Assembly (NCBI GenBank): GCA_021835105.1
Contig: JAKBQS010000049.1
Location: forward strand, 1 to 6,245
DNA length: 6,245 nt
Reading direction: 5' to 3'
Source of the DNA: Microcaldota archaeon
GTDB taxonomy: Archaea > Micrarchaeota > Micrarchaeia > Micrarchaeales > CABMGC01
A program made the position numbers and the translations under genes. The first letter of the stretch is position 1, and each line of letters opens with the position of its first letter. Positions 1 to 6,245 of this stretch are shown here, piece after piece. The notes under the pieces were generated by a model. The model made no database searches and was not told where the DNA came from. It worked only from the letters and a program-made list of their open reading frames with translations.

Positions 1-1242
1 AAGAGCGATTACCCTCTCGATAAGCTGCTTGCCCTGGATAGTGAGTCTGCAGGCATGCGCCAGGAGCTGCAGGAATTGCGCACGGAGAGGAATGCGGGAA
101 GCAGGAAGCTCTCTGAAGCCAAAAAAAGCGGTGGGGAGGCGGATGGAACTCTCTCCAAAAGGCTCTTGGAAGTCAAATCTAGGATCATAGAGCTTGAGGG
201 CAGGCTTGAGAAGTACGATAGCGAGATAAATTCCCTTCTCCTTAACATGCCAAATATACTTGACAAGGCGGTGCCGTATGGTGCGGATGAGAGCAGCAAT
301 GTAGAGCTGAAAAAGGTAGGCGAGGCGAAGAAACGCAGCATTCCTGGGCATGAGGAGATACTGAAAAACCTTGGGCTTCTCGAGCTTGAGAAGGCGGCTG
401 AGGTTTCCGGGGCGCGGTTTTACTACCTTAAGGGGGATGGCGCGCTGCTTGAGCAGGCGCTGATAAGGTTCGCAATAGACAGAATAACGAAATCAGGATA
501 TACGCTTATCTCTCCGCCGCTTATGCTTAGGAAAGAGTATTACAAAGGAGTTACCGCACTTGGTGATTTCGAGGAGGCGTTGTACAAGGTAGTTGACCCA
601 TTTGAGTCTGATGCAAGGGAAGGGCTGGAAAAGCTGGAAGATGAGCTTTTCCTTATATCGACATCGGAGCATGCAATAGCAGCAATGCATTCCGGCAAGG
701 TTTTTTCCGCGAAAGAGCTTCCAGGAAAATACGTAGGGATAAGCCCGTGCTTCAGGAGAGAAGCAGGTGCGCATGGGAAGGATTCCAAGGGCATATTCAG
801 GGTTCACCAGTTTTACAAGGTGGAACAGTTTGCCTTCTCCAGAGTGGAGGATTCTCCTAAATTATTCGGGGAACTGATGGGAAACTCAGAGATGATCTTC
901 ACAGAGCTGGGATTGCCGTACAGGATAATAGAGATATGCACAGGGGATATAGGGTCCGTTGCCGCTAGGAAGCAGGACCTTGAGGCGTATATGCCCGCGC
1001 AGGATAGGTACAGGGAGATGGTCTCATGCTCTAACTGCACAGACTGGCAGGCCTTAAGGCTAAATATAAGATATGATGAAGGCGGCGAGAGGAAGTATGC
1101 CCATACACTAAACTCCACAGCGCTTGCAGTATCGAGGACCATAGTCGCAATAGTGGAGAATTATTACAGCGAAAGCGATGGGAGCATAGAGATACCTGAT
1201 GCGCTTGTTGATTACATGGGCAAGAGCAAGATAGTTAGGTAG
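1..1242 (+). CDS. serS: Seryl-tRNA synthetase, 5' end cut by window edge
   Basis: Charges tRNA-Ser with serine in the cytoplasm (ATP-dependent, class II aminoacyl-tRNA synthetase). The frame is open from base 1 and 413 residues are visible. SerRS proteins usually run about 425-460 residues, so roughly 30 N-terminal residues lie outside; the ATG at 55 is internal, because the family-typical YPLDKLLALD block precedes it. The first ~90 visible residues form the two-helix antiparallel coiled-coil arm that grips the tRNA-Ser long variable arm. The class II core follows: TSEH at 661-672 (TSEH rather than the bacterial TAEV, an archaeal-type trait), motif 2 starting at FRREAG (751-768) and continuing through GIFRVHQFYKVEQF, a CSNCTDWQ block near 1027-1050, and motif 3 at 1111-1161 with its Arg at 1135-1137. 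The C-terminus (IPDALVDYMG) is normal. Motif 3 reads LAVSRT where LAVGRT is common, a mild variant. This is the ordinary SerRS, not the rare methanogen type. It probably has its own transcript, separate from the pilus-like genes downstream. Confidence 0.97.
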   Translation, partial: KSDYPLDKLLALDSESAGMRQELQELRTERNAGSRKLSEAKKSGGEADGTLSKRLLEVKSRIIELEGRLEKYDSEINSLLLNMPNILDKAVPYGADESSNVELKKVGEAKKRSIPGHEEILKNLGLLELEKAAEVSGARFYYLKGDGALLEQALIRFAIDRITKSGYTLISPPLMLRKEYYKGVTALGDFEEALYKVVDPFESDAREGLEKLEDELFLISTSEHAIAAMHSGKVFSAKELPGKYVGISPCFRREAGAHGKDSKGIFRVHQFYKVEQFAFSRVEDSPKLFGELMGNSEMIFTELGLPYRIIEICTGDIGSVAARKQDLEAYMPAQDRYREMVSCSNCTDWQALRLNIRYDEGGERKYAHTLNSTALAVSRTIVAIVENYYSESDGSIEIPDALVDYMGKSKIVR

Positions 1243-1255
1243 TGTTTATTTTTCT
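1243..1255 (+). terminator. T-rich archaeal terminator after serS
   Basis: Directly after the serS stop codon the + strand reads TGTTTATTTTTCT, including a run of five T. Archaeal RNA polymerase commonly stops at such T-rich tracts without a hairpin, and I see no convincing stem upstream. The position, between serS and a new promoter, supports the role. Confidence 0.5.
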
Positions 1256-1272
1256 AGAATATTGGGCAATAC

Positions 1273-1280
1273 TATTTAAA
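1273..1280 (+). promoter_or_regulatory. Archaeal TATA box of the pilus-like operon
   Basis: TATTTAAA is a good match to the archaeal TATA box. Counting about 26 bases from its centre puts the transcription start near 1301-1304, leaving a leader of only about 10-13 bases before the ATG at 1314. No strong purine-rich BRE is evident just upstream. A second AT-rich stretch, TTTATAA at 1296-1302, would start transcription inside the gene and is less likely to be the main box. The promoter is the only one I can see for the five downstream genes. Confidence 0.55.
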
Positions 1281-1300
1281 GCTTAATAGCATTAGTTTAT

Positions 1301-1305
1301 AAGGG
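1301..1305 (+). promoter_or_regulatory. Possible weak ribosome binding site before the wHTH gene
   Basis: AAGGG ends 8 bases before the ATG at 1314, a workable Shine-Dalgarno distance, and favours ATG 1314 over the in-frame TTG at 1311. The match to the anti-SD is short, and the predicted transcript start falls on or next to it, so translation from a near-leaderless mRNA is an equally good reading. Confidence 0.3.
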
Positions 1306-1313
1306 CATATTTG

Positions 1314-2534
1314 ATGGCTAAACAAGAGGTTACTACACAGATAGACGAGCTTGTATCTTACCTTAAGACGCATGGCGAGACTAGCATCGCCGATTTGTCA
1401 AAGGCGCTTGTCGTAGGCGAGAGCACGCTTAACGACTGGGCGTCAATACTTGAGAAGGCAGGGATGATAAAAGTAGTATACAAAGCAGGCAGGATGTTTG
1501 TATCACCTGTAGAGGCCACTACATCCGAATCTGGGGAGAATGTCTCAAAGATAATACAGGCGGAGAAGGAAGATATACAATCAGAGGTAAATAGCCAGCA
1601 GGCGCTTCTTAACCAGATAACCTCCAGGATCAATAGCCTGCAGGGGCTGAACGACGAGATAAACAAGCTCTTCAGTACAAAATACAAGGACGTGATGGGT
1701 ACAATAAAGAAGATAAATACCATAGGAAACGAGATGAATAATGCTTATAAGAACGCTGTTGCGAAGAAGCGCGAGATAGACAATCTCTCAGAGGATCTCA
1801 GGCAGGGGCTGGAGAGGATAGACAAGGAGGGTAGTGGCATAGCTTCTTACGAAGCCGATTTCGGAGGCGCGGAGGAGATACTATCAGATCTCAAAAAGAA
1901 GGCAGACGAATATAATTCACTCTCAAAGGGAATGGTGAGAGAGGTTGAGAGGGTTTCAGATGAATACAGGAAGCGCGCAATACGATTATCCGAGGAGATA
2001 AAGAAGGAGAAGGAATCGATAGATTCATTGATATCTGCGGCTGAGAAGGAGCTGCACTCTAGAAAGGCGCAGTCTGAACGCTATGCGAAGGAGCTTTCAG
2101 GCGTGAAAAGCAAGATGGAAAGGGATAAGACGCGTGTAATTGACGATGTAGAAAAGTCCAGGAATGAGCTTTACAGACTATACGATGCATCGATAAACGA
2201 GATAAAGGATCTTAGCCAGAAACTGGATAGCATAAAGGGGGATTGGAATACCATAATAGAGCTTGATTCCAAGGTAAATGAGATAGAACAGGAACTTAAG
2301 GGCATGCAGAAGAGCAGAGACGAGATAAGGCTGGAGATAGATGCAATAAACAGGCAGATAGCTTCACTTGCAAAGCTCACCTCATCGAAAAAGAAAGACG
2401 AGGAGCTCAATAAGATTACACAGAAGTCAAGATCAACTGAGACAAAGCTTAAGGATCTGAACGGCAGAGTCTCAAAAGCCGAAGAGAATATGAAGGATGT
2501 CGGATCCGGGAAAGAGAGCAAGAAAGAGGATTAG
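1314..2534 (+). CDS. Winged-helix plus long coiled-coil protein, first gene of pilus-like operon
   Basis: A 406-residue protein I cannot assign to a named family. Residues ~8-64 look like a winged helix-turn-helix: an amphipathic first helix (IDELVSYLKTHG), then SIADLSKALVVGESTLNDW as the helix-turn-helix, a third helix (ILEKAGMI) and a wing (KVVYKAGRMFVSP). From about residue 75 to 400 it is almost wholly charged heptad-like helix rich in Glu, Lys, Ile and Leu, with breaks near residues 160-180, and ends in a Lys/Glu tail. There is no signal peptide and no membrane segment, so it should be cytoplasmic and probably oligomeric. ATG 1314 is preferred to TTG 1311. It heads the operon and is followed after 15 bases by the secretion ATPase. 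It could be a regulator of the operon, or a cytoplasmic scaffold whose winged-helix fold binds protein rather than DNA; the sequence does not decide. The fold assignment is by eye. Confidence 0.85.
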   Translation: MAKQEVTTQIDELVSYLKTHGETSIADLSKALVVGESTLNDWASILEKAGMIKVVYKAGRMFVSPVEATTSESGENVSKIIQAEKEDIQSEVNSQQALLNQITSRINSLQGLNDEINKLFSTKYKDVMGTIKKINTIGNEMNNAYKNAVAKKREIDNLSEDLRQGLERIDKEGSGIASYEADFGGAEEILSDLKKKADEYNSLSKGMVREVERVSDEYRKRAIRLSEEIKKEKESIDSLISAAEKELHSRKAQSERYAKELSGVKSKMERDKTRVIDDVEKSRNELYRLYDASINEIKDLSQKLDSIKGDWNTIIELDSKVNEIEQELKGMQKSRDEIRLEIDAINRQIASLAKLTSSKKKDEELNKITQKSRSTETKLKDLNGRVSKAEENMKDVGSGKESKKED

Positions 2535-2549
2535 CAGGTATTGATTCTG

Positions 2550-4178
2550 ATGGATGAGAAAAAAGTGGTTAACGATACCGCAAAACCGCAGCAGGATAAT
2601 GGCAAGCTTACAGTCTCGCAGGATGCGGGGAAGATTGGAGATATAATAGGCATAGCGAAAGACCCACTCCCTGACCAGATAAAGAAGGAGAACGTATTCG
2701 CTACTTATGAATTGAACGCAAACGGCTTAAGCGTAAGCGTCGTTGTTGCGGATGTAGGCTCATTTGTCCCTGAATACAGGATCAGCGTTGCAGGGCTTGG
2801 CGAGGCGACCCGGGTGCTCCTTATGTCCTTCAGGCAGGAGATGCTCAACCTTGTTCCGATAGACCCGAACAGGATATCAGACAGGGAGTACAACAAGGAG
2901 ATGAACCAGAAATATATACGGGCTTCCTCGCTGGTTATAGACAAGTACCTTCCGCAGACTACGCCTGAGAAGAAGGTAATGCTTACCTCTTATATAATAA
3001 ACATGATGCTTGGCCTAGGGGATATAGAGATACCCCTCTCGGATGATAATCTTGAGGAAGTTGTAATAAATAGCTCGAAGGAACCCATCTGGGTCTACCA
3101 CAAGACATATGGATGGTGCAAGACCAACATAACACTGAGAGATGAGACCACCATCTACAATGCAGCAGAGCAGATAGGGAGGAAAGTAGGAAGGCAGATA
3201 ACCAATCTGTCCCCGCTTATGGATGCGGAGCTCTCCGATGGATCCAGGGTAAACGCCACGCTTTTCCCAGTCTCGCAGAATGGGAACACCATAACAATAA
3301 GGAAATTCTCCAAGAACCCGTGGACTATGACAAGGCTTATAGACGGAGGGAGCATCTCGAAAGAGATGGCAGCATTGATATGGATATGCGTGCAGAACGA
3401 GATAAGCCTTATCCTGTCAGGAGGTACGGCAAGCGGCAAGACCAGTTTCCTGAACTCGATAAGCATGTTCATGCCGCCCAACCATAGGATCATATCGGTA
3501 GAGGAGACGAGGGAGCTCTCGCTTCCTTCATTCCTGCACTGGGTTCCCATGCTTACAAGGCAGCCGAATCCGGAGGGGAAGGGGCAGATAACGCTTTATG
3601 ACCTGATGATTAACGCCCTCAGGCAGAGGCCTGACGTGATACTTGTAGGGGAAGTAAGGACAAAGCCAGATGCACTCACCCTCTTCGAGGCAATACATAC
3701 AGGGCACGCAGTGTACGGGACAATACACGCAGATAATGCGCAGGATACGATAATAAGGCTGGTTAACCCGCCGATAGACATACCGAAGCTTATGCTTGGC
3801 GCCATCGGAGGGGTGGTTTCCCTCTTCAGGCACAGGAGAAAGGGTATAAGGCGCGTGCTCGAGTTCGGCGAAGTGCTCAAGTCAGGGGATATCAACCTAT
3901 TGTACAGATGGAATATGAGGAACGATTCGTTCGTGCAGATATCGGAGATGACAAAGCTCAGCGAGACCATAGCCCTTTACGGAGGTTATACAAGAAGCGA
4001 ATTGATAGATGAGATAAAGGAACGCGCGTCTGTGCTTGACTGGATGGTTAAGTACAAGGTTTTTGAGCTAAATACCGCCGGATTCGTTGCCGCGCAGTAC
4101 TACAACAAGAGGGATAAGGTGCTTGAGCTTGTGAAGAGCGGGGTCCCCTATTCCGAAGAGGCAATAAACAAGCTGTAG
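2550..4178 (+). CDS. Type II/IV secretion system ATPase (GspE/ArlI/TadA family)
   Basis: Hexameric cytoplasmic ATPase that powers assembly of type IV filaments (pili, Tad pili, archaella) at the inner face of the membrane. From ATG 2550 it has 542 residues, close to ArlI-type enzymes. Residues ~1-30 are a polar, probably disordered tail; ~45-250 form the N-terminal domain, including the family-like stretch DIEIPLSDDNLEEVVINS. The motor core is complete: Walker A GGTASGKT at 291-298 (Lys297), Asp-box-like SVEETREL with acidic Glu318/Glu319, Walker B VILVGE at 363-368 (Glu368), and His box from His383 (AIHTGHA) to His393 (GTIHADN). I see no tetracysteine zinc site such as bacterial GspE/PilB carry. 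ATG 2550 is chosen because AGGT (2536-2539) sits 10 bases before it but only 1 base before the in-frame TTG at 2541. It follows the coiled-coil gene by 15 bases and precedes two membrane-platform genes. Whether it drives a pilus, secretion or DNA uptake cannot be told here. Confidence 0.95.
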   Translation: MDEKKVVNDTAKPQQDNGKLTVSQDAGKIGDIIGIAKDPLPDQIKKENVFATYELNANGLSVSVVVADVGSFVPEYRISVAGLGEATRVLLMSFRQEMLNLVPIDPNRISDREYNKEMNQKYIRASSLVIDKYLPQTTPEKKVMLTSYIINMMLGLGDIEIPLSDDNLEEVVINSSKEPIWVYHKTYGWCKTNITLRDETTIYNAAEQIGRKVGRQITNLSPLMDAELSDGSRVNATLFPVSQNGNTITIRKFSKNPWTMTRLIDGGSISKEMAALIWICVQNEISLILSGGTASGKTSFLNSISMFMPPNHRIISVEETRELSLPSFLHWVPMLTRQPNPEGKGQITLYDLMINALRQRPDVILVGEVRTKPDALTLFEAIHTGHAVYGTIHADNAQDTIIRLVNPPIDIPKLMLGAIGGVVSLFRHRRKGIRRVLEFGEVLKSGDINLLYRWNMRNDSFVQISEMTKLSETIALYGGYTRSELIDEIKERASVLDWMVKYKVFELNTAGFVAAQYYNKRDKVLELVKSGVPYSEEAINKL

Positions 4179-4186
4179 GCGCTTTT

Positions 4187-4795
4187 ATGGACTACAACGA
4201 TGTGCTTAAGGACATAGAAAAAGTTGAGAGCAACGAGAATTCCGAGAAGGAAATTGTGGTGGATCTGAAGGGAGTATTTTCACACACAATTGACACGAAG
4301 GTGTATGGAAAGTCAGACTCAGAATTTCTTATTGATAATTTAGACGAGATTGCCCACGGAAAAAACATTAAACAGCAGTCAGCAGGTGCCGCTGCGAGTG
4401 AACGTATGCAGCAGGCAAGCAGGAGGGCTGCTGAACATGGTAATGGAAAGCATTCGTTTTTAGGGCGCGAGAAAGCGTTCATATCGGCAGGGGAGGGGGC
4501 AATTGGCGGAGGCCTGGCAAAACTCAAGGAGCGCGAACCACACATAGACGAGAGCCAGCTTATACTTAAGACGCTGCCGCTTAACGAGCAGATATCTGAC
4601 CTGAGCAAGATTGCCGAAGGGCTTCAGGCTGGAAACTTCGATAATGAGCATATCGCAATAATATCTGCAGAGGTGAGGGGGCTGAAGAATTCGGTAAAGA
4701 AGAACAAGAGATATGATGATCTTGAGAAGGGTCTGGCAGACGAAAGGAACAGGAAGATGAATGAAGTTATAAAACTTCTTGGTGGAAAGATATAG
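4187..4795 (+). CDS. Unrecognised soluble protein between ATPase and platform genes
   Basis: A 202-residue protein I do not recognise. It starts 8 bases after the ATPase stop and ends 10 bases before the platform gene, so it is almost surely co-transcribed and translated with them. Residues 1-60 are acidic and polar with a few hydrophobic patches (IVVDLKGVF, FLIDNLDEI). Residues ~62-112 are rich in Ala, Gly, Gln and Arg and look like a flexible linker. Residues ~113-202 look like a compact helical domain (LILKTLPLNEQISDLSKIAEGL, then HIAIISAEVRGL and a charged helix to the end). No signal peptide, membrane segment, cysteines or nucleotide-binding motif is visible, so it is expected in the cytoplasm. 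A weak AGG (4177-4179) overlaps the upstream stop. Codons in its first half differ from the neighbours: Ile is ATT in 6 of 7 cases between residues 11 and 110, then mostly ATA. Its position suggests an adaptor between motor and membrane platform; that is inference. Confidence 0.85.
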   Translation: MDYNDVLKDIEKVESNENSEKEIVVDLKGVFSHTIDTKVYGKSDSEFLIDNLDEIAHGKNIKQQSAGAAASERMQQASRRAAEHGNGKHSFLGREKAFISAGEGAIGGGLAKLKEREPHIDESQLILKTLPLNEQISDLSKIAEGLQAGNFDNEHIAIISAEVRGLKNSVKKNKRYDDLEKGLADERNRKMNEVIKLLGGKI

Positions 4796-4805
4796 TGTTG
4801 GTTGA

Positions 4806-5822
4806 ATGCCCGATGAACCGAAGAAAGTTGTAGGATACACAAAACCAAAGCGTTTTGCTTTCTTCGGCAAGAAGCAGAAGCCGATATACAGCGATGCGAG
4901 CACGGGCAGTGCAGCCCAGAGTGCAGTGCAGGAGCCAGTAAAGCCGCAGGCGCCGCAGAGAAGCGCACCTGAACGGCCTTCGCAGAAGAAAGGGACGGGC
5001 AACAGCAAGTACATAAAGAATGTGCTCATAAAGAAGAAGGATCTGGCCATGCAGCTCAAGGAGATAGGGCTCGAGATAACGCCTTACACTTTTGTAAGGA
5101 ATATGATATTGAGGGCTGCGATTATAGGCCTGGTTGTCGGAATAGGCCTTGCCGTAGTGTTATTCGCGCTTGGGTTTGCGAAACTTGTAATACTTGTTCT
5201 GCCTCTCGCGTTCGGAGTTTACTTCATGCTTTTCAACAATTTTATGATGTACCCTGCAAAGAAGATAAAGGGGCGCGGCAAGGAGATAGAGGCGGATATA
5301 CTCTTTGCGGCAAGGGATATGATGGTAAGCATGCGTTCAGGCATGCCTCTCTTCAACGCCATGGCGACTGTCAGCGTAGGTTATGGCGCGGCAAGCAAGG
5401 AGTTCGAGAAGATAATAGACAGGGTGCAACTTGGCATGCCCATAGAGCAGGCAATAGAGGATGTAAGCATACATAGCCAATCCAAGACCTTCAACAGGCT
5501 CATGCTCCAGGCAAGCACAAGCATAAAGGCAGGGGCAGATGTAATAAACGCGCTTCAGGAAGTTGTAAGCGAGGTCAGCCAGGAGAGGGTTATAGAGCTT
5601 AGGAGATATGGGCAGAAGCTCAATGCGCTGGCCATGTTCTACATGCTTTTTGGTGTAATATTCCCCAGCATGGGAATCGCGGTTGCCGCAATATTGTCTA
5701 CTTTCATAAGTATATTCCCTGTCAATGGGACTACTCTACTACTTGGGCTTGTAGGCATGCTGATAATGCAGATTGTATTCCTGAATATGATGGGCTCTTC
5801 TAGGCCTTCCTACTCGGTGTGA
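4806..5822 (+). CDS. T2SSF-domain membrane platform protein (TadB/TadC/ArlJ-like), first copy
   Basis: A 338-residue integral membrane protein of the type II secretion F / TadC / ArlJ family, the platform on which the ATPase acts to assemble filament subunits. Residues 1-70 are a Lys-, Pro-, Gln- and Ala-rich, probably disordered cytoplasmic tail; ~71-100 is an amphipathic lead-in; two membrane helices lie at ~103-122 and ~124-148; the cytoplasmic helical T2SSF domain spans ~155-272 (with SMRSGMPLFNAM and IKAGADVINALQEV, the usual two-half pattern); two more membrane helices lie at ~274-303 and ~309-329. This 4-helix layout is typical of the short TadB/TadC type. The start is fixed by an in-frame TGA at 4803-4805 immediately upstream. 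The ribosome site is weak. It lies 10 bases after the unknown gene and 5 bases before a second family member, so the two probably form a heteromeric platform, as TadB and TadC are thought to do. Confidence 0.93.
   Translation: MPDEPKKVVGYTKPKRFAFFGKKQKPIYSDASTGSAAQSAVQEPVKPQAPQRSAPERPSQKKGTGNSKYIKNVLIKKKDLAMQLKEIGLEITPYTFVRNMILRAAIIGLVVGIGLAVVLFALGFAKLVILVLPLAFGVYFMLFNNFMMYPAKKIKGRGKEIEADILFAARDMMVSMRSGMPLFNAMATVSVGYGAASKEFEKIIDRVQLGMPIEQAIEDVSIHSQSKTFNRLMLQASTSIKAGADVINALQEVVSEVSQERVIELRRYGQKLNALAMFYMLFGVIFPSMGIAVAAILSTFISIFPVNGTTLLLGLVGMLIMQIVFLNMMGSSRPSYSV
5816..5819 (+). promoter_or_regulatory. Ribosome binding site of the second platform gene
   Basis: GGTG, a common archaeal Shine-Dalgarno core, lies inside the last codons of the first platform gene and ends 8 bases before the ATG at 5828. 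It supports that start and translational linking of the two platform genes. Confidence 0.5.
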
Positions 5823-5827
5823 AGCAT

Positions 5828-6245
5828 ATGGCGATATCGTTTGACAGACTGGTTTCAAGAAGCGTTGCGCGGTTCATATCAGAAGAGCTTGACCTTTCTG
5901 GAGTGAAGATGACGGTAAGCAAATTCATAGGCATAGCGATAATAGGCGGCCTTGGAATATTCATTGCCACACCGATAATTGCCATCTCCCTGCTCAAGAT
6001 GAATGTGGCGATTGCCGCACTGGCAGGAATAATAATGGCCACAGTATACGAATTCGTGCTTTATTCGGTGCTCGAGTTCAAGGCCGACCAGAGAAAGAGC
6101 TTCGTTGAGGGCATACTTCCGGATTACCTGCAGATAGTAAGCGCAAATATAACCAGCGGAGTCGCACTTGACAAGGCGCTCATACTTGCGGCGAGGCCGG
6201 AGTTCAAGTTCTTCAGCGATGACGTCAAGCTAGTCTCAATGCAGC
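5828..6245 (+). CDS. T2SSF-domain membrane platform protein, second copy, 3' end cut by window edge
   Basis: The first 139 residues of a second TadC/ArlJ-like platform protein; the frame is still open at the window edge. Unlike its upstream neighbour it has almost no N-terminal tail: a ~30-residue amphipathic lead-in (SFDRLVSRSVARFISEELDLS) runs straight into membrane helices at ~34-55 and ~59-82. The cytoplasmic T2SSF domain begins at about residue 85 (FKADQRKSFVEGILPDYLQIVSANITSG), with the family-typical pattern of a hydrophobic helix followed by SG(V/M)xLxxAL. By analogy with the first copy, about 130-200 residues including two more membrane helices should lie beyond the edge. Start ATG 5828 has GGTG 8 bases upstream and is 5 bases after the previous stop. 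Ile codons are ATA in 14 of 18. The two copies share topology, but their sequences are clearly diverged by eye, so this is an old duplication rather than a recent one. Confidence 0.9.
   Translation, partial: MAISFDRLVSRSVARFISEELDLSGVKMTVSKFIGIAIIGGLGIFIATPIIAISLLKMNVAIAALAGIIMATVYEFVLYSVLEFKADQRKSFVEGILPDYLQIVSANITSGVALDKALILAARPEFKFFSDDVKLVSMQ

Larger units (their letters stand above)
1314..6245 (+). other. Type IV filament operon (wHTH coiled coil, ATPase, unknown, two platform proteins)
   Basis: Five same-strand genes are spaced by 15, 8, 10 and 5 bases, with one visible promoter in front and no terminator between them. Motor ATPase plus paired T2SSF proteins define a type IV filament assembly core of the archaeal/Tad kind. 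No pilin with a class III signal, no prepilin peptidase and no archaellum accessory gene (arlC/D/E, F, G, H) is seen. The operon continues past the window edge, so these could follow. Confidence 0.75.

Noticed and set aside
55..57. ATG as the start of serS
   Set aside because: The frame is open back to base 1 and the upstream residues match the SerRS N-terminal arm, so the true start lies outside the window.
1296..1302. TTTATAA as the main TATA box of the operon
   Set aside because: It would place the transcript start about 10 bases inside the first gene; TATTTAAA at 1273-1280 fits the start codon better.
2541..2543. TTG as the start of the ATPase gene
   Set aside because: The only plausible ribosome site, AGGT at 2536-2539, is 1 base away from it, while ATG 2550 has a normal 10-base gap.
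3155..3970. Several minus-strand open frames opposite the secretion ATPase
   Set aside because: They mirror the ATPase codons; the + strand frame carries all Walker, Asp and His box motifs, so these are shadows.
4460..5059. Minus-strand open frame of 199 codons spanning the junction of the unknown gene and the first platform gene
   Set aside because: It lies antisense to two well-supported genes, has a Cys/Phe/Leu-rich composition typical of a shadow frame, no recognisable domain, and no promoter or ribosome site I can see.
5329..5346. Two nearby GCATGC hexamers as a possible repeat or operator
   Set aside because: They lie inside the conserved T2SSF coding region and simply encode Met-containing turns; no spaced repeat pattern continues.
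1..6245. CRISPR array, transfer RNA or ribosomal RNA gene, insertion sequence, toxin-antitoxin pair
   Set aside because: The window is almost fully occupied by six + strand genes. I saw no regular direct repeats, no tRNA-like cloverleaf, no transposase motifs and no small two-gene toxin cassette.

Overview
The window looks archaeal. Four things point that way: an archaeal-style TATA box (TATTTAAA) about 26 bp upstream of a very short leader; a T-rich terminator after serS with no hairpin; an archaeal-type TSEH block in the seryl-tRNA synthetase; and an archaellum/Tad-like secretion ATPase followed by TadC/ArlJ-type membrane proteins. Ile is written mainly as ATA (14 of 18 Ile codons in the last, partial gene) and Arg often as AGG. 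This codon style, together with the gene set, would suit a DPANN archaeon such as a Micrarchaeota/ARMAN-like lineage. That placement is inference and was not tested against any database.

Layout: all six genes are on the + strand. Positions 1-1242 hold serS, cut at its 5' end by the window edge. Positions 1243-1313 form the only real intergenic gap, holding a probable terminator for serS and a promoter for what follows. From 1314 to the end of the window there is one tight gene string with gaps of 15, 8, 10 and 5 bases: a winged-helix plus long coiled-coil protein (1314-2534), a type II/IV secretion ATPase (2550-4178), an unrecognised 202-residue soluble protein (4187-4795), a first T2SSF-domain membrane protein (4806-5822), and the start of a second T2SSF-domain membrane protein (5828 to the edge).

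How they fit together: the ATPase and the two T2SSF proteins are the motor and membrane platform of a type IV filament (pilus-like) machine. The paired platform genes resemble the TadB/TadC arrangement. The two other genes, a predicted DNA-binding-fold/coiled-coil protein at the head of the operon and a soluble protein between motor and platform, are not standard named components and are the most interesting part of the window. No pilin, prepilin peptidase or secretin-like gene lies inside the window, so the filament subunit and the true job of the machine (adhesion, secretion, DNA uptake or motility) cannot be read from it.
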